This document shows positions 32,394 through 44,500 of a DNA stretch of 64,000 bases, piece by piece. The translations under genes and the position numbers were made by a program. Source of the stretch: Silene latifolia. Lineage: Eukaryota > Streptophyta > Magnoliopsida > Caryophyllales > Caryophyllaceae. Positions within the stretch are counted from its first letter, which is position 1; each line of letters opens with the position of its first letter. Under the pieces are notes generated by a model. The model searched no databases. It saw only the letters and a program-made list of their open reading frames with translations, and was not told the origin of the DNA. The stretch lies in NCBI RefSeq assembly GCF_048544455.1, contig NC_133532.1, positions 83,221,156 to 83,285,155 on the forward strand, read 5' to 3'.

Positions 32394-33341
32394 ATGCCTA
32401 CGATTACAGAGCATACAGAGCCATGTGGTAGATGTGGCGAGGAAGGACATGACCTCTACGAATGTGTAGCGAGTATAGAGCGTGCTCTTGCTTACAAGAA
32501 GTACAAGCAAGGGGTTCCTTTTTCTCAGCTTTATGAAGAGATAAAGAGCGTCTCTGCCCCTTCTACGCCAGTATCACGACCGGTCTCTCCCTGTGCAAGA
32601 GAAGAGATCGCCGAGTTGAAATCCATTATGATGAGTATGTCACAGAAATCTGATACGGTTATATCGGAATTGAAAGAGCAAGTCGCGCAGTTGACACACG
32701 CGACGGATTAAGCCAAGTTTCTTCCAATTTGCGATCCAGTCAGTGCAATGAACTTTCAAAGTGACCCTCCTCATGAAGAAGACGAGGTTTCGGCAGCTAA
32801 TGATGACTCAGATGATGATCTGAACGAGTTCCTGCAAGAAATACTTGCTGCGTGTGCAGTAACCACTCGATCGAGCAACTCATCCACTCGATCGAGCGGT
32901 TCTAATCATCCAGTCACTCGATCGAGTGACAGTGGCGGTCGATCGAGAAGTACAGAACTCCAAGTTGGTCGATCGAGTAACTATGCTGAAGAAAACACTC
33001 GATCGAGTGTCAAGACAGGTCGATCGAGTGAAATTGAAGAAGAAACTGGTCGATCGACCAGTAAAAGTACTCGATCCAGTGCATTAAGTGGCGGAATTCC
33101 TAATTCAGTATCTAATACCGCCACCGTGTCATCTTCCCCTGCTGTGGAGACGTCACGCATCGATAAGGGTAAAGAAAAGGTTGCGGGACCGCTCATCGCT
33201 ACCAGGGTACCTTTCCCAAGTCGTCTGAAGGACGCAAGGGTCGAGCAACAGTACGGTAAGTTCGTGGACATCGTGAAGAACCTCCGTAATCGTCCCGTTT
33301 TCAACTTGTTACTCGGGTTCCCACTTACGCTAAGTTTATGA
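32394..33341 (+). pseudogene. Athila-B gag remnant (zinc knuckle and linker only)
   Basis: From ATG 32394 (MPTITEHTEPCGRC) the frame holds the knuckle CGRCGEEGHDLYEC, a coiled-coil-like stretch (EEIAELKSIMMSMSQK) and a TAA at 32709-32711. It then continues in the same phase through an Asp/Glu-rich part, a Ser/Arg-rich part made of the CTCGATCGAG array (TRSS repeats), and the PFPSRLKDARVEQQYGKF motif that precedes protease. It shifts frame near 33290. The capsid domain seen in Athila-A, D and E gag is absent, with the primer site only 135 bp upstream. Confidence 0.82.
32865..33080. repeat. CTCGATCGAG array inside the Athila-B gag linker
   Basis: About nine units (ACTCGATCGAG, GGTCGATCGAG and GGTCGATCGACC variants), translated here mostly as TRSS or GRSS. 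Their flanks are unrelated, so the 10-12 bp core is what is repeated. Confidence 0.92.
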
Positions 33342-34407
33342 AGGATATTGTGACGCGTAAGAGAAATTTGAGCGAATTTGAGACAATTTTATTTATGGAA
33401 GAGTCTAGTAACCTGCTGTTAAATAAGGCCCCTCCAAAAATGAAAGACCCGGGCAGCTTTTCTATTACCTGTGTCATAGGTAATATGGTTATTGATAAGG
33501 CCCTCTGTGATTTAGGTGCCAGTGTCAGTGTCATGCCCCTTCCCGTCTCAAGAAAATTGAAGATGAGTCACTTCAAGGTGACTAACATTACCCTACGGAT
33601 GGCGATAGATCTGTTAGGAGACCCTTAGGTGTCTTGGAGGATGTGCCTGTGAAAATAGGCAAGCTTTACATCCCGGTAGATTTCATTGTTTTGGATATAG
33701 GCGAGGACACCCGACCCAAATTATTTTAGGAAGACTGTTCCTTTGTACAGTGGGGCCGTTATTGATGTCGACAAGGGCGTCGACTCTTGCGAGGGGGATG
33801 ACGCTATCACATTCGGTTTGCCCAAGATTTTAGCCCACCCAATGATAGAGGACACTTGTTATTCGGTCGATATCATTGATGAGTCTATTTATGACTTCTG
33901 GTCGGGTTCTTTTATGAAGGACCCACTGGAAGCTCTCATGCTTTTTGATGAGTGTGCGAGATAGCCCGAGGACGATGACGCTGCGTTGGATTTGCTTGTT
34001 GATGATTTAGATGAGCATGAGGGAGAGCAGGTGGAACAAATGATCAGCACTCTTTGCTCCATTGAGGTAAAGGTACCGGAACGTAAGTCTCTCCCATCTC
34101 ATCTTAAATATGCCTTTCTAGACGATACGAGAGCAAGATTCCGGTCATTGTTAGTGCTAAGCTTAGTGATGATCAGTGACTTCTTTGTTAGTCAGTACTT
34201 AAGAAAAAACAGAAAGCAATGGGCTATTCACTGGATGATATCACGGGGATTAGTCCCGATATTTGTATGCACAGGATAGAGTCGGAGGAGGATCACAAAC
34301 CTTGCAGGCGGGGTCGGCGTCGGGTGAACCGAGAAGATGCGGATGTTGTGATGGCTGAGGTAATGAAGTCTGGGATGCGGTATTATTTATTCTGTAGGTA
34401 ATTCTAG
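33338..34407 (+). pseudogene. Athila-B protease and protease-RT linker
   Basis: The protease reads PPKMKDPGSFSITC and [14 protein letters not shown], so the DLGAS catalytic box is intact, then SHFKVTNITLRMA. A frameshift near 33605 moves the flap region (PVKIGKLYIPVDFIVLDI) to another phase. The ILGRP region is altered and GAVIDV follows around 33750. The linker includes LPSHLKYAFLDD and, after a shift, WAIHWMIS/GYSLDDITGISPDICMHRI. At least four phase changes or stops are needed to follow it, so no active product is expected. Confidence 0.85.
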
Positions 34408-35779
34408 ATGGGTAAGCCCGGTCATGTAGTCCCGAAGAAAGGAGGGACAACTGTAGTTAAGAATGAGAAAAATGAATTAATACCTACCCGAGTAGTGACT
34501 GGTTGGATGTGCATAGACTACGATACCGTGAATGCCGCCACTAAGAAGGATCACTTCCCCCTTCCTTTTATTGATCAAATGGTAGAAAGGTTAGCTTCTC
34601 ATAAATTTTTCTGCTATTTAGATGGGTATTCAGGGTTCTTTCAGATCCCTATCCACCCAGACGATCAGGCTAAGACTACATTTACCTGTCCTAAGGGCGT
34701 TTTTGCGTATCGCAGAAAGGCTTTATGGTTTGTGCAATGCCCCTTCCACCTTCCAAAGGTGTATGATGGGGATATTTTCAGAGTATATTGAGTCTATCAT
34801 GGAAGTTTTTATGGATGACTTTAGTGTATATGGAAGTGATTTTTCTGACTGTCTGTCTAACCTTGAGAAAGTGTTGCAACGCTGTATTGAGGTTAATCTT
34901 GTGCTGAACTGGGAGAAGTGCCACTTTATGGTCAACGAGGGAGTTGTCTTAGGGCACTTAGTTTCTGATAGGGGAATAGAAGTTGACAAAGCAAAGGTGG
35001 AAGTGATTCAGCAATTACCACCTCCTATTAATGTTAAGGGGGTGAGGAGCTTCCTTGGTCACGCTGGCTTTTATCGCCGGTTTATCAAGGATTTCTCCAA
35101 AATTGCTAAACCACTTACACAGATGTTGCTTAAAGACGCCCCTTTCGTGTTTACTGACGCTTGTCTTTCTGCTTTTAACAGGTTAAAGCAGGCCTTAGTC
35201 TCTGCGCCGATCATACAGCCTCCCAACTGGGACTTGCCGTTCGAGATCATGTGCGACGCAAGTGACTATGCACTAGGAGCGGTGCTAGGCCAGAGGAAAG
35301 ACAAAGCCTTGAATGCTATTTACTATGCGAGCCGAACTCTGGATGAGGCTCAAGTGAAGTACACTACCACTGAGAAGGAGCTGTTAGCTGTAGTTTATGC
35401 CTTAGAGAAGTTTCGTACTTATTTAGTTGGGTCAGAAGTCACTGTTTTTACTGACCATGCAGCTTTGAGGCACCTCCTTGCTAAGAAGGAGGCGAAACCG
35501 CGGCTACTGAGATGGATACTCCTCCTTCAGGAGTTTGATTTGCAGATTAAGGACAAGAAAGGAGCTGAGAACGTTGTAGCTGATCACTTGTCGCGACTGA
35601 TGCGACAAGAAGGGGAAGATTCTCTACCTATTGATGATTCTTTTCCTGACGATACTTTAATTGCTGTTATATCGTCTATTGTTGACCAGGAACCTTGGTA
35701 TGCAGATATAGCTAACTTCGTTGTCGGCAAGCTGCCGCCCGACCTTTCTCATCAAAGAAAAGAAGCGTTTTACGTATAA
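34408..35779 (+). pseudogene. Athila-B reverse transcriptase and RNase H
   Basis: [46 protein letters not shown] and [14 protein letters not shown], where a small indel shifts the phase near 34720. It continues [25 protein letters not shown] (catalytic FMDD intact) and [12 protein letters not shown]. RNase [41 protein letters not shown] and [11 protein letters not shown]. The second frame is open from 34622 to 35779. GWRMC is shortened to GWMC and DYRKLN to DYDTVN, so the N-terminal fingers are also damaged. Confidence 0.9.
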
Positions 35780-35808
35780 CGCTAAGCGATATTCAGGATG
35801 ACCCTTAC

Positions 35809-36989
35809 TTGTTTAAGGAATGTGCAGACGGTCTCTACAGACGGTGTATTCCGCAGTGGGAGACCAAAATAGTCCTGGAAGGCTGTCACTCCTCTTCATA
35901 TGGTGGTCACCACGGTCCATCGCGCACCGTGGCTAAGGTACTTCAGTCTGGTTTTTACTGGCCCTCTTTATTCGCTGACGCCAAGTCTTTTGTTTCAGCT
36001 TGTGATGCATGCCAACGATCAGGGAATATTTCGAAGAGACATGAGATGCCACAAAACGGCATCCTAGAGGTTGAGGTTTTCGATGTCTGGGGCATTGACT
36101 TCCAAGGACCGTTCCCGTCCAGTAAAGGTAACAGTACATTTTGGTAGTCAGAGACTATGCGTCAAAATGGGTTGAGGCAATTGCTTCACCTCATTGTGAT
36201 GGTAAGACCGTGATAAAGATGTTCAAAAAGATCATATTCCCCCGTTTTGGTGTCCCTAGGGTCGTCATTAGTGATGGGGGGATGCATTTTAAGGAAAAGA
36301 AACTCACTTCCATACTGTCTAGAGTTGGTGTCCAACACCGGCGTGGTTTGGGGTATCATCCCCAAACTAGTGGTCAGATAGAGGTCTCTAATCGTGAGCT
36401 GAAAGAGATCTTAGCTAAAGTAGTTTCTAAATCACGGAAAGACTGGAGTCTTAAGCTAGATGACACATTATGGGCTTATAGAACTGCCTTTAAGACACCA
36501 ATTGGTGCATCACCTTAAAGGTTAGTTTATGGGAAATCGTGTCACTTACCTGTTGAGCTGGAATGTAAGGCCTGGTGGGCAATTCGTGAGCTTAATTATG
36601 ATCCTAAATTGTGTGGTCAGAATCGTCTTTTGCAGCTAGATGAATTAGAGGAGTTTAGGCTTAATGCCTATGACAGCTCGCGCATTTACAAGGAAAAGAC
36701 GAAGAGATGGCATGACAAGAGAATCCTACCTCGGGAGTTTCATGTGGGGCAGAAGGTGTTGCTATTTAATGCCCGTTTGAGACTGTTTCCTGGCAAGCTG
36801 AAGTCCAGATGGAGTGGTCCATACACGGTGACAGCTGTTACCAAATTTGGATCCGTTGAGCTTGAAGATTCCGAGGGTCATAGATTTAAGGTGAATGGCC
36901 AATACGTGAAGCATTACCATGAGGCGAGTGAAGCAGACAACCGCGTTGAAGTCCTGCGCTTCGACGAGCTCGAAGCGCCAGTTACTTGA
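35809..36989 (+). pseudogene. Athila-B integrase
   Basis: HHCC zinc region: CHSSSYGGHHGPSRTVAKVL and CDACQRSG. Catalytic triad: Asp of WGIDFQGPFPSS, Asp of ISDGGMHF and Glu of SGQIEVSNREL, all present. The frame shifts near 36130 (after SSKGN) and meets a stop at 36518 just after TPIGASP. The C-terminal part (36609-36989) contains QLDELEEFRLNAYDSSRIYK, WHDKRI and LKSRWSGPYTV, the GPY/F-type region. Separated from RNase H by one frameshift near 35780. Confidence 0.88.
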
Positions 36990-37188
36990 TACCAGAAAGG
37001 TCGTGCGGGACCTCTTAAACCAGCGCTCTCCGGGAGGCAGCCCGGACAGTTTTATTTGTACTTTTGTTGAACTATTTGTTTTAATTGTTTTATTTGTTTT
37101 TCTTTAGCTTTACGTTAAACATTAGACGCTGCTTTATGAACAATTTTTGTGCCTTCCTTGCTTTTATGCGTCCTTTGCAGGTTAAGGT

Positions 37189-37376
37189 ACTCGATCGAAG
37201 GGTTTTTGTGTTCGATCGAGCACTTTCTGACGCGGCTGCTACTCGATCGAGGGATGATGTCCTCGATCGACCAGATCCCTACCCGTGCTTACTCGAACGA
37301 GTGGGTTGTCACTCGATCGAGCCCTTCCAATACACTGGTTCACTCGATCGAGTTGTTCCAGGCGCTCGATCGAGTA
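37189..37376. repeat. CTCGATCGAG array in Athila-B 3' UTR
   Basis: Eight or so units including CTCGATCGAAG, TTCGATCGAGC, CTCGATCGACC and CTCGAACGAGT. It begins just after TTTGCAG|GTTAAGG, a possible splice acceptor. Confidence 0.9.
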
Positions 37377-37543
37377 GTATTGACCTCCAGCCGCTGTTTT
37401 ACGTCTACAAAGCCACTGTTTGACTTTCTTTGACCTCCCATGTTCATGGTCGGTTTGGGGAGGTCCCGCTATATGACGTTTTGTAAGTTTTCCGACTCCA
37501 CTTCTCCTTTTCTTTTCAGTTTGCATTCCTTTCCCTATTTTTG

Positions 37544-37580
37544 GTACAATGAGGGCATTGTACGGTTTGGTTTGGGGAGG
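37544..37580 (+). promoter_or_regulatory. conserved hairpin followed by PPT-like tract
   Basis: GTACAATG-AGGG-CATTGTAC (37544-37563), a perfect 8-bp stem, runs straight into GGTTTGGTTTGGGGAGG. Athila-C has the same arrangement at 57470-57506 with loop GGGG. The tract resembles the true polypurine tract at 38986-39004 and might act as a second plus-strand primer. Confidence 0.6.
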
Positions 37581-38965
37581 TATGCATCCATATCAGTGTC
37601 TGCATGTTTCTTGCATTTTTGCTTGCACGTTTATTTATTTCTGCATGCATTGTTGTTTTAATTAATTCAAAAAAAAAATTCATATAAAAATCATAAAATT
37701 CAAAAATTTTCAAACTTTTCATGTTTAAATTGAGTCGGAACATTTGAACATTGACGCTACTTTGAATCCTTACTTGAGCCTGGCATATTCTTGACATTCA
37801 GCTGGCATGTTTATGTGCATAATCTACGAGTTTTTTGTTTCTCTCTTATCTGAACGAATAGACTTGATTCTTTATGTCGGCAAGCTACATTACATTCTGA
37901 GGTTAGAGCTTATTAAACTGGTGACATTCATGACCGGTTTCATTTAGGATGTGAGTAGTACTCTCTTTAAGACATGTAACATCAATTTGCATAAGCATGA
38001 GTCTAGTCTTCTTAATACATGTATGCATTCGGTCTGTGGATGGTGACACGTGTTAGGAGAGGCAGTTCCCCTTATTTCATTCTACCCATGAGCCTCACAT
38101 AGCCAAATTGCCTTTTTGTCCTATCAACTACTTTCTATATTATTTCCTACCCTAGCTGAGCTAGTAACGAGTAGTTCTTGGAATGTGTTATTGCAATATG
38201 GTTATTTCATCTGATTTCAGAAGATGGTGGAAGAATTGAGGGGAAAGAAAGAAAAAATGTGTTGAATTGTGAAAAAAAAATGGAACGAAAAAAAAAAAGA
38301 AGAAAGAAAAAAAAAAGTGCGAAAAGAAAAGAGACAGAAAAATTCAAAATGAAAAAAAAAGAATGAGAATTGCACAATGTTTCACACTCCCATGCCTTAT
38401 TTATATCTTATGGGGAGTTGACGACTTTTGGTTTTGTGAGTTTAGTGCATAATTTTGCACCGTTTCATCTTCTTTACATTATGAGTACGAAGTTGGGATG
38501 CAGTCTATATTTGGATCCGTTGTTGCTAGCCTAGCTATTAACCCCACATATCCAAATTCATTTTAGCCCCTTCTTACCCATTACCTCACTAACCCAAATG
38601 TAAGTCCTCGGCACGTATCTTGGTCATTAGTATGGTTGGAATGCATATGTACGGTTGTAGAGACTTTATTCATGTTAACTGCATGCATGTTCTTATAGGT
38701 CGAGTTAGGTGAGTGTCTTGCGTCTTCCTATCTGTCACATATATACTCACCTTGTACCTGATTTTGAGTGACGAGCGACCCGTGAGAGTCCGACATCTTT
38801 GAATCTTGCAAGGTCGACGGTTCAGTAAGCTTGAAATATTAATTTAACTCGTTTGCACTTTTCAGTTGCCACTTTGTCATTTTGTTGCATTAAATTGGTT
38901 CTAGTGGATGATTTGTAGCTGATGCGTTGGTCCCGTTCTGTTGTTCACCCTTAGTTGCATTCATA

Positions 38966-39004
38966 TTTGCTTGGGGACAAGCAAAGGTTTGGTTTGGGGA
39001 GATT
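38966..39004 (+). promoter_or_regulatory. hairpin plus polypurine tract of Athila-B
   Basis: TTTGCTTG-GGGA-CAAGCAAA (38966-38985) is a perfect 8-bp stem directly followed by GGTTTGGTTTGGGGAGATT and the LTR start TGATGCGTG. Confidence 0.85.
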
Positions 39005-40408
39005 TGATGCGTGTCTTTTATATAAGGTTTTCACCTCATTTTTACACGCATTTCTGTGCTTTTTATGTAGCATTTGGCTACAAATGCCCCCGGATATTCT
39101 ACTTTGGTCCGTTTATTGTAATTTGCAGGAATTGACTGAGGAGGAGCTAAATCGAGCCTTAATTGTCCCAATTGTACGCATTCATGGGAAATAAGGAGTC
39201 GGAGCTTAGGAATCTTGCACTTGGAGGACGTATGAGCTGAGTAAAGGAAGAAATACAAGTCCTTACGTGCCTATGTAGCTCGATCGAGTGGTTTACTGCT
39301 CGATCGAATGCTTTATACACTCAAGATTGGTCGATCGACCAGTTTAAGGAGTCGATCGAGGAGTTCAGCAAGCAGCGCTCGATCGAGAGTTGTCCTGGCT
39401 CGATCGAGTGATTCGGACCTCGATCGAGTGATTCGGCCCTCGATCGAGTAATCTTTCTACTCGATCGAGGGGTTTTCGTGTGCTTTTGGTTTATTTCCGC
39501 CTAATCTTTTATGGGCTTTTGTAATCAGTCCATAGATTAGGTTTAAGACAATTTTGCAGTATAAGACTGAGGAGAACATCACGTTACTCCCATCTCTTCA
39601 CTACGTACATTTCGACTGTTACTCCTGTTACTGTTCTTTGGATTTCTATTCTCTATATTTGTCACTCGGATTCGGTATTATCAATCTAATTTATTTCTTA
39701 CTCATTTTTACTGCTTTAATTCCTTTTTCCCTTTGCTTATTAATTGTTTAATCATCTCTTAATAGTTGTTCATCATGCTTGGTTTTAATTATTTGGTTAT
39801 TGTAATTGTTAATCCGACGATTATGAGTAGCTAATTTCCTATGCTAAGACTATAGGGGATCCATGATTTGAAGGGAGAGTAATCGATTTACTAGGTTAAT
39901 GCCAGACTCCCTTTGTTGTTTAAATGCTACAAATAATTGTAATTGCCTAATTGAGTCGACGCAATTAGACCCTTATTCTTAGTGGACCTTAACCTGGACC
40001 GAAAGGTTGGAAGGGGCAGACTAGTAGCGAACAATAGAGTATTGCGGCGAGGCGCGAAGTTAAACTGTTTACACTTTAGGGTGAATTAAGGACCGAAAGG
40101 TGACGTTCGCTACCCCTTGGACCGTATTGCATTGACCTGGGACCTAGATTACTCGACCCGATGATTATGGTGAACCGTTTGTCTTAGCTATTCTCTTTTA
40201 TCTGTTAAACTCCTTCTTTTTATTTCTCTTTCCCTTATTCTCTTAGTTTAGGAATCACCTTTTATAAACCCCCAAATTGGTTACTTAGACGAACTTAAGT
40301 TCAGTTGACAAATTCCTACCTCTCTGTGGATTCGACCCGACTTCCCTAGCTATATTAGTTAGTTAGAGCCAGTTGGTTATTTTTGACAGGTACGCGACAG
40401 ACGTGTCA
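39005..40408 (+). repeat. 3' LTR of Athila-B
   Basis: Near-identical to 30831-32235, including the CTCGATCGAG array at 39279-39469. One array unit differs (CTCGATTGAG in the 5' copy, CTCGATCGAG here). Followed by the CCTAA duplication. Confidence 0.95.
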
Positions 40409-40413
40409 CCTAA

Positions 40414-41505
40414 CACCATGGTTGATCCGGTTCCGATAACTCGATAAGAGACACTATGGCTCCTAAGCACATAGTCAATCCAAGCATCCAAAGGCCACGA
40501 ATCCAAGCTAATAACTTTGAGATTAAAAATGCCTTGCTCAACCTTGTTCAAGACAACCAATTTGGAGGAGGTCCCTTGGAGAACCCAAAGGATCATCTAA
40601 ATGATTTCCTTGAAAATTGTGATATGTACAAATCAAATGGGGTTTCCGATGACGCGGTTCGCCTTAGGTTGTTCCCCCGTTCTCTTAGGGGTTCGGCCAA
40701 GGATTGGTTGAATAATTGCGACCCGGATTTCTTCAAGACATGGGATGAGTTGGCTTCGGCATTTTTGAACAAGTATTTCCCGCCCTCAAGAACGGCCAAA
40801 GTCAAGAGTGAACTACAAAGCTTTACTCAAGAAGAGGATGAGACCTTATATGAGGCATGGGAACGGTATAAGAAGCTCCAACGGTTATGCCCTCACCATG
40901 GCATCTCTGAGGCCGAGCTAGTGAACAATTTTTACAAAGGGTTGACTCAAGACCTTAGGCTTTCATTGGATGCGGGATCGGGGAAAGGTGCCTTAGACAT
41001 TTTGGGGCATAAAGCGGCAAAGGAACTAATTGAGGAGATGGCCTCAAGAACTATGGAATGGGGAAGTGATAGGCAAATGAGGAAAGGCAAGAGCAAGGAT
41101 TCTAATTCGGTTTTGAATGTGGAAGTTAAGGGTATGCTAGATGAACTCACCCAACAAGTTGCTTTGCTAAATTCAAAACCTAAGGGCTCCGATATGAGGC
41201 AAGTCTTGTCGTGTGAGTTGTGTGGTGAACAAGGGCACACTCCCATTGGGTGTCCCTTGATTGCACCCCTAGGTGAGGAATGCTATGAGCAAGTAAATGG
41301 GATTTGGGAGTCCACAAGTGCAAGACAAGGGTTCAACAATAATAACAACAACCAATTTGTCAATGGAAAAAGAACTCACCCCTACTTGTCTTATGCTTCA
41401 CAAAACATTCAAAATCCCACCACTTCCCAACCTCAACAACAACCATGGTTCAATCAAAACTCTCAATTCCAAAGACAAATTCCACCCGGTTTCCAAGGGA
41501 AATAA
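40414..41505 (+). CDS. Athila-A gag, main part (capsid and zinc knuckle)
   Basis: The frame is open from about 40456 (MAPKHIVNPSIQRP) to TAA 41503-41505. Capsid motifs: QANNFEIKNALLNLVQDNQF, GGGPLENPKDHLNDFLENCD, RLRLFPRSLRGSAKDWLNN, FFKTWDELASAFLNKYFPP, DETLYEAWERYKKLQRLCPH and LIEEMASRTMEWG, the standard Athila gag order. The knuckle CELCGEQGHTPIGC is intact. A Gln/Asn-rich linker follows. The stop is in phase with the pol frame that begins immediately after, so gag and pol form one frame with a single interruption. The first ~11 codons after the Athila-B insertion are in a different phase. Confidence 0.9.
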
Positions 41506-44500
41506 TTCATCACCCAAAACCAACAACCATTTGGGGGTTTCAAGGGGCAAAATTTCAATCAACAACAAACCCAAAATTTCCAACCACAAAACCAAAACTT
41601 CCAAACCCCTCAAAAACCATCTTGGGAACAAGCTTTTGAACAATTGGTTATTGCAAATCAAAAATCCGACTCAAAGCTTGATAACCACATTGCCTCACAA
41701 AACCGGGTGAATGATGAAATACGGGCATCACAAAAGGCTACAGAAACTCATGTGGCCCAAATTTCTCAACAATTGAGTCAATTGGCTCAAAATCCGGGGA
41801 AGTTTCCGGGTAATACGGTTAACCCAAGGGAGATGAATGCGGTGTTTTTGAGGAGTGGTAAGCAATTGGAGGAGGTTGAGAAATCCCCTAAGTGGAAGAG
41901 GAAGAGGGTGTCAAGTGAAGTAGTGAAGGAACACCCGGTTGAAGTTGTGCAAGAAGATGAGATTATGGTGGAGAAGTCTAAGGAGGTGGAGATGGTTGAC
42001 CCTCCAAAGCAAGATGAGCCTATTGCAACTAAGGCCAAAGAATGTACTCCACCACCAAGGGAGTATGTAGCACCGGTACCCTTTCCACAAAGGCTTGCAA
42101 GGCCTAGAATTGAAAAGAAATATGAGAAGTTCGTGGAGATCTTGAAGGGAATGAATGTCACGATTCCTTTCCTTGACATGATTACCGAAATTCCATCTTA
42201 TGGCAAGTTTCTTAAGGAACTTGTCACTTTGAAGAAGAAGAATGGAGAGGTGCAAACCATCAACCTCTCTAAGGAATGTAGTGCTATACTCACTCACACC
42301 AACAAGCTTCCTAACAAGCTAGAAGATCCGGGGAGCTTTTCTATCCCTTGTTCTATCCAAGGGGTGGCTATTAAAAGAGCTTTATGTGATTTGGGGGCTA
42401 GTGTGAGCCTCATGCCACTTTCAATATTCAAGAGGCTTGATTTGGGAGATTTGAAACCTACTAGAGTTTCACTTCAACTTGCCGATCGGTCGGTTAAATT
42501 TCCCACAGGTGTGATTGAAGATGTACCCTTGGTTGTTGGGAAGCTTGTCATACCTTGTGATTTCTTTGTTATGGATATGCCCGAGGATTACAATGTGCCA
42601 ATTATTTTGGGGCGACCTTGTCTTGCCACCGGGGGAGCTATGATCGACGTAAAGAGTGGGAAACTATCTTTGCAAGTGGGTGAGGATAGGGTGGAATTTG
42701 AACTCCACAAGTCCATGGAAGCTCCTTCTCTAGGTGACACTTGTTGCATTGTTGACATTCTTGAGAATCCCATGGAGGAGCATGACCCGAAAGCTTCCTC
42801 CATGGATCCTTTGGAGACTTGTCTTGTTAGTGGGTATGAGGTCGATGACAAAGATATTGAGACTCTTGCAAATGTGTGGATGTTGGATTCGGCTCCCATT
42901 CATGAACAAGCTCCCAAATTTGAAGTGTTGGAAGTCGGTAAGAAGGAGGAGAGTTCCACGCCTCCTCCTACGGTTGAACTTAAACCTCTTCCCTCTTCTT
43001 TGAAGTATGAATTTCTAGGAGATAATTCCACTTTTCCCGTCATCATCAATAGTGCACTTGATGACACCCAAACCTCAAAACTCATTTCTTTGCTCAAAAG
43101 GTTCAAGGGTGTCCTTGGGTACACTATTGGTGACCTCAAGGGGATTAGTCCCTCTTTGTGTACTCATAAAATTCTTCTTGAAAATGAGGACGCATCATCA
43201 ATAGAGGCACAAAGAAGGCTTAATCCCATCATGAAAGAGGTTGTAAGGAAAGAAGTCCTTAAGCTACTTGACGCGGGCATTATCTATCCTATTTCGGATA
43301 GTAGATGGGTAAGCCCGGTTCATGTAGTTCCCAAAAAAGGAGGCATGACGGTAGTGCAAAATGACAAGAATGAATTGATTCCTACAAGGACGGTAACCGG
43401 GTGGAGAATGTGCGTGGACTATAGGAAGTTGAACAAATCCACCCGGAAGGATCACTTTCCCTTACCGTTCATGGATCAAATGCTAGAAAGATTAGCTCAA
43501 CACAACTATTTTTGCTTCTTGGATGGCTATTCGGGATTTTTCCAAATCCCCATCCATCCAAGCGACCAAGAAAAGACCACCTTTACTTGCCCATTCGGCA
43601 CCTATGCATATAGGAGGATGCCGTTTGGGCTATGTAATGCTCCCTCTACCTTTCAAAGAGCTATGATGTCAATTTTCTCCGATTTCATTGAACAAGAAAT
43701 GGAAGTTTTCATGGATGATTTCTCGGTTGTTGGGAAAAGTTTTGAAAATTGTTTGATGAATTTGGAGAAAGTTTTGAGTAAATGTCAAGAGTCTAACCTT
43801 GTACTCAATTGGGAAAAGTGCCATTTCATGGTACAAGAAGGTGTTGTGTTGGGACACATAGTGTCCAACCGAGGAATTGAAGTTGATAAGGCTAAGATAG
43901 AGGTCATTGCTAGTCTTCCGCCTCCCACCAATGTTAAGGGGGTGAGAAGCTTCCTTGGACATGCGGGCTTTTATCGCCGCTTCATCAAGGACTTCTCTAA
44001 GATTGCGAGACCTTTGACCGAGTTGTTAGCCAAAGATACCCCTTTCGTGTTCTCTAACCGGTGTCTTGATGCTTTTAATAGGTTGAAAGAAGCCTTGACA
44101 AGTGCTCCTATTATACAACCTCCGGATTGGAGCTTGCCGTTTGAGTTAATGTGTGATGCGAGCGATCATGCCTTGGGCGCGGTTTTAGGCCAAAGGAAGG
44201 ATGGGAAGGTGCATGCAATTCATTATGCAAGCAAGACTCTAGATGATGCTCAAACAAATTACTCAACAACGGAGAAGAAGCTCTTGGCCGTGGTATTTGC
44301 TATGGAGAAGTTCCGAACCTATTTAGTGGGAGCTAAGGTTATAGTGTTCACCGATCATATTGCTTTGAGACACTTGCTCATCAAGAAGGAGTCCAAGCCT
44401 CGATTGATTAGGTGGATATTACTTCTCCAAGAGTTTGACATGGAGATTAGGGATAAGAAGGGAGTTGAAAATGTGGTGGCCGATCATTTATCCCGGCTAA

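Larger units (their letters stand above)
36990..38965 (+). other. Athila-B 3' UTR
   Basis: Non-coding. It starts with a GGGAGGCAGCCC block shared with Athila-A (45953) and Athila-C (57060), then the CTCGATCGAG array at 37189-37376, PPT-like GGTTTGGGGAGG at 37452 and 37569, a GTACAATG hairpin, and an A-rich purine stretch at 38240-38365. Near the end GTGAGAGTCCGA and CTTGCAAGGTCGA match Athila-C at about 58820. Small ORFs here are low complexity. Confidence 0.75.
30831..40408 (+). mobile_element. Athila-B: full-length Athila-like element lacking a gag capsid
   Basis: 9578 bp with LTRs of 1405 and 1404 bp, TGATGCGTG to ACGTGTCA, CCTAA target duplications, a tRNA-Asp type primer site and a polypurine tract. 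About fifteen LTR differences by eye indicate a recent insertion, yet the pol frames are already broken in several places. The gag ORF begins at the zinc knuckle: the capsid domain is missing. Three CTCGATCGAG arrays lie in LTR, gag linker and 3' UTR. Confidence 0.93.

Noticed and set aside
38178..38366. Lys/Glu/Arg-rich ORF at 38178 and Phe-rich ORF at 58140-58349
   Set aside because: Translations of A-rich low-complexity UTR, not conserved between Athila-B and C at protein level.
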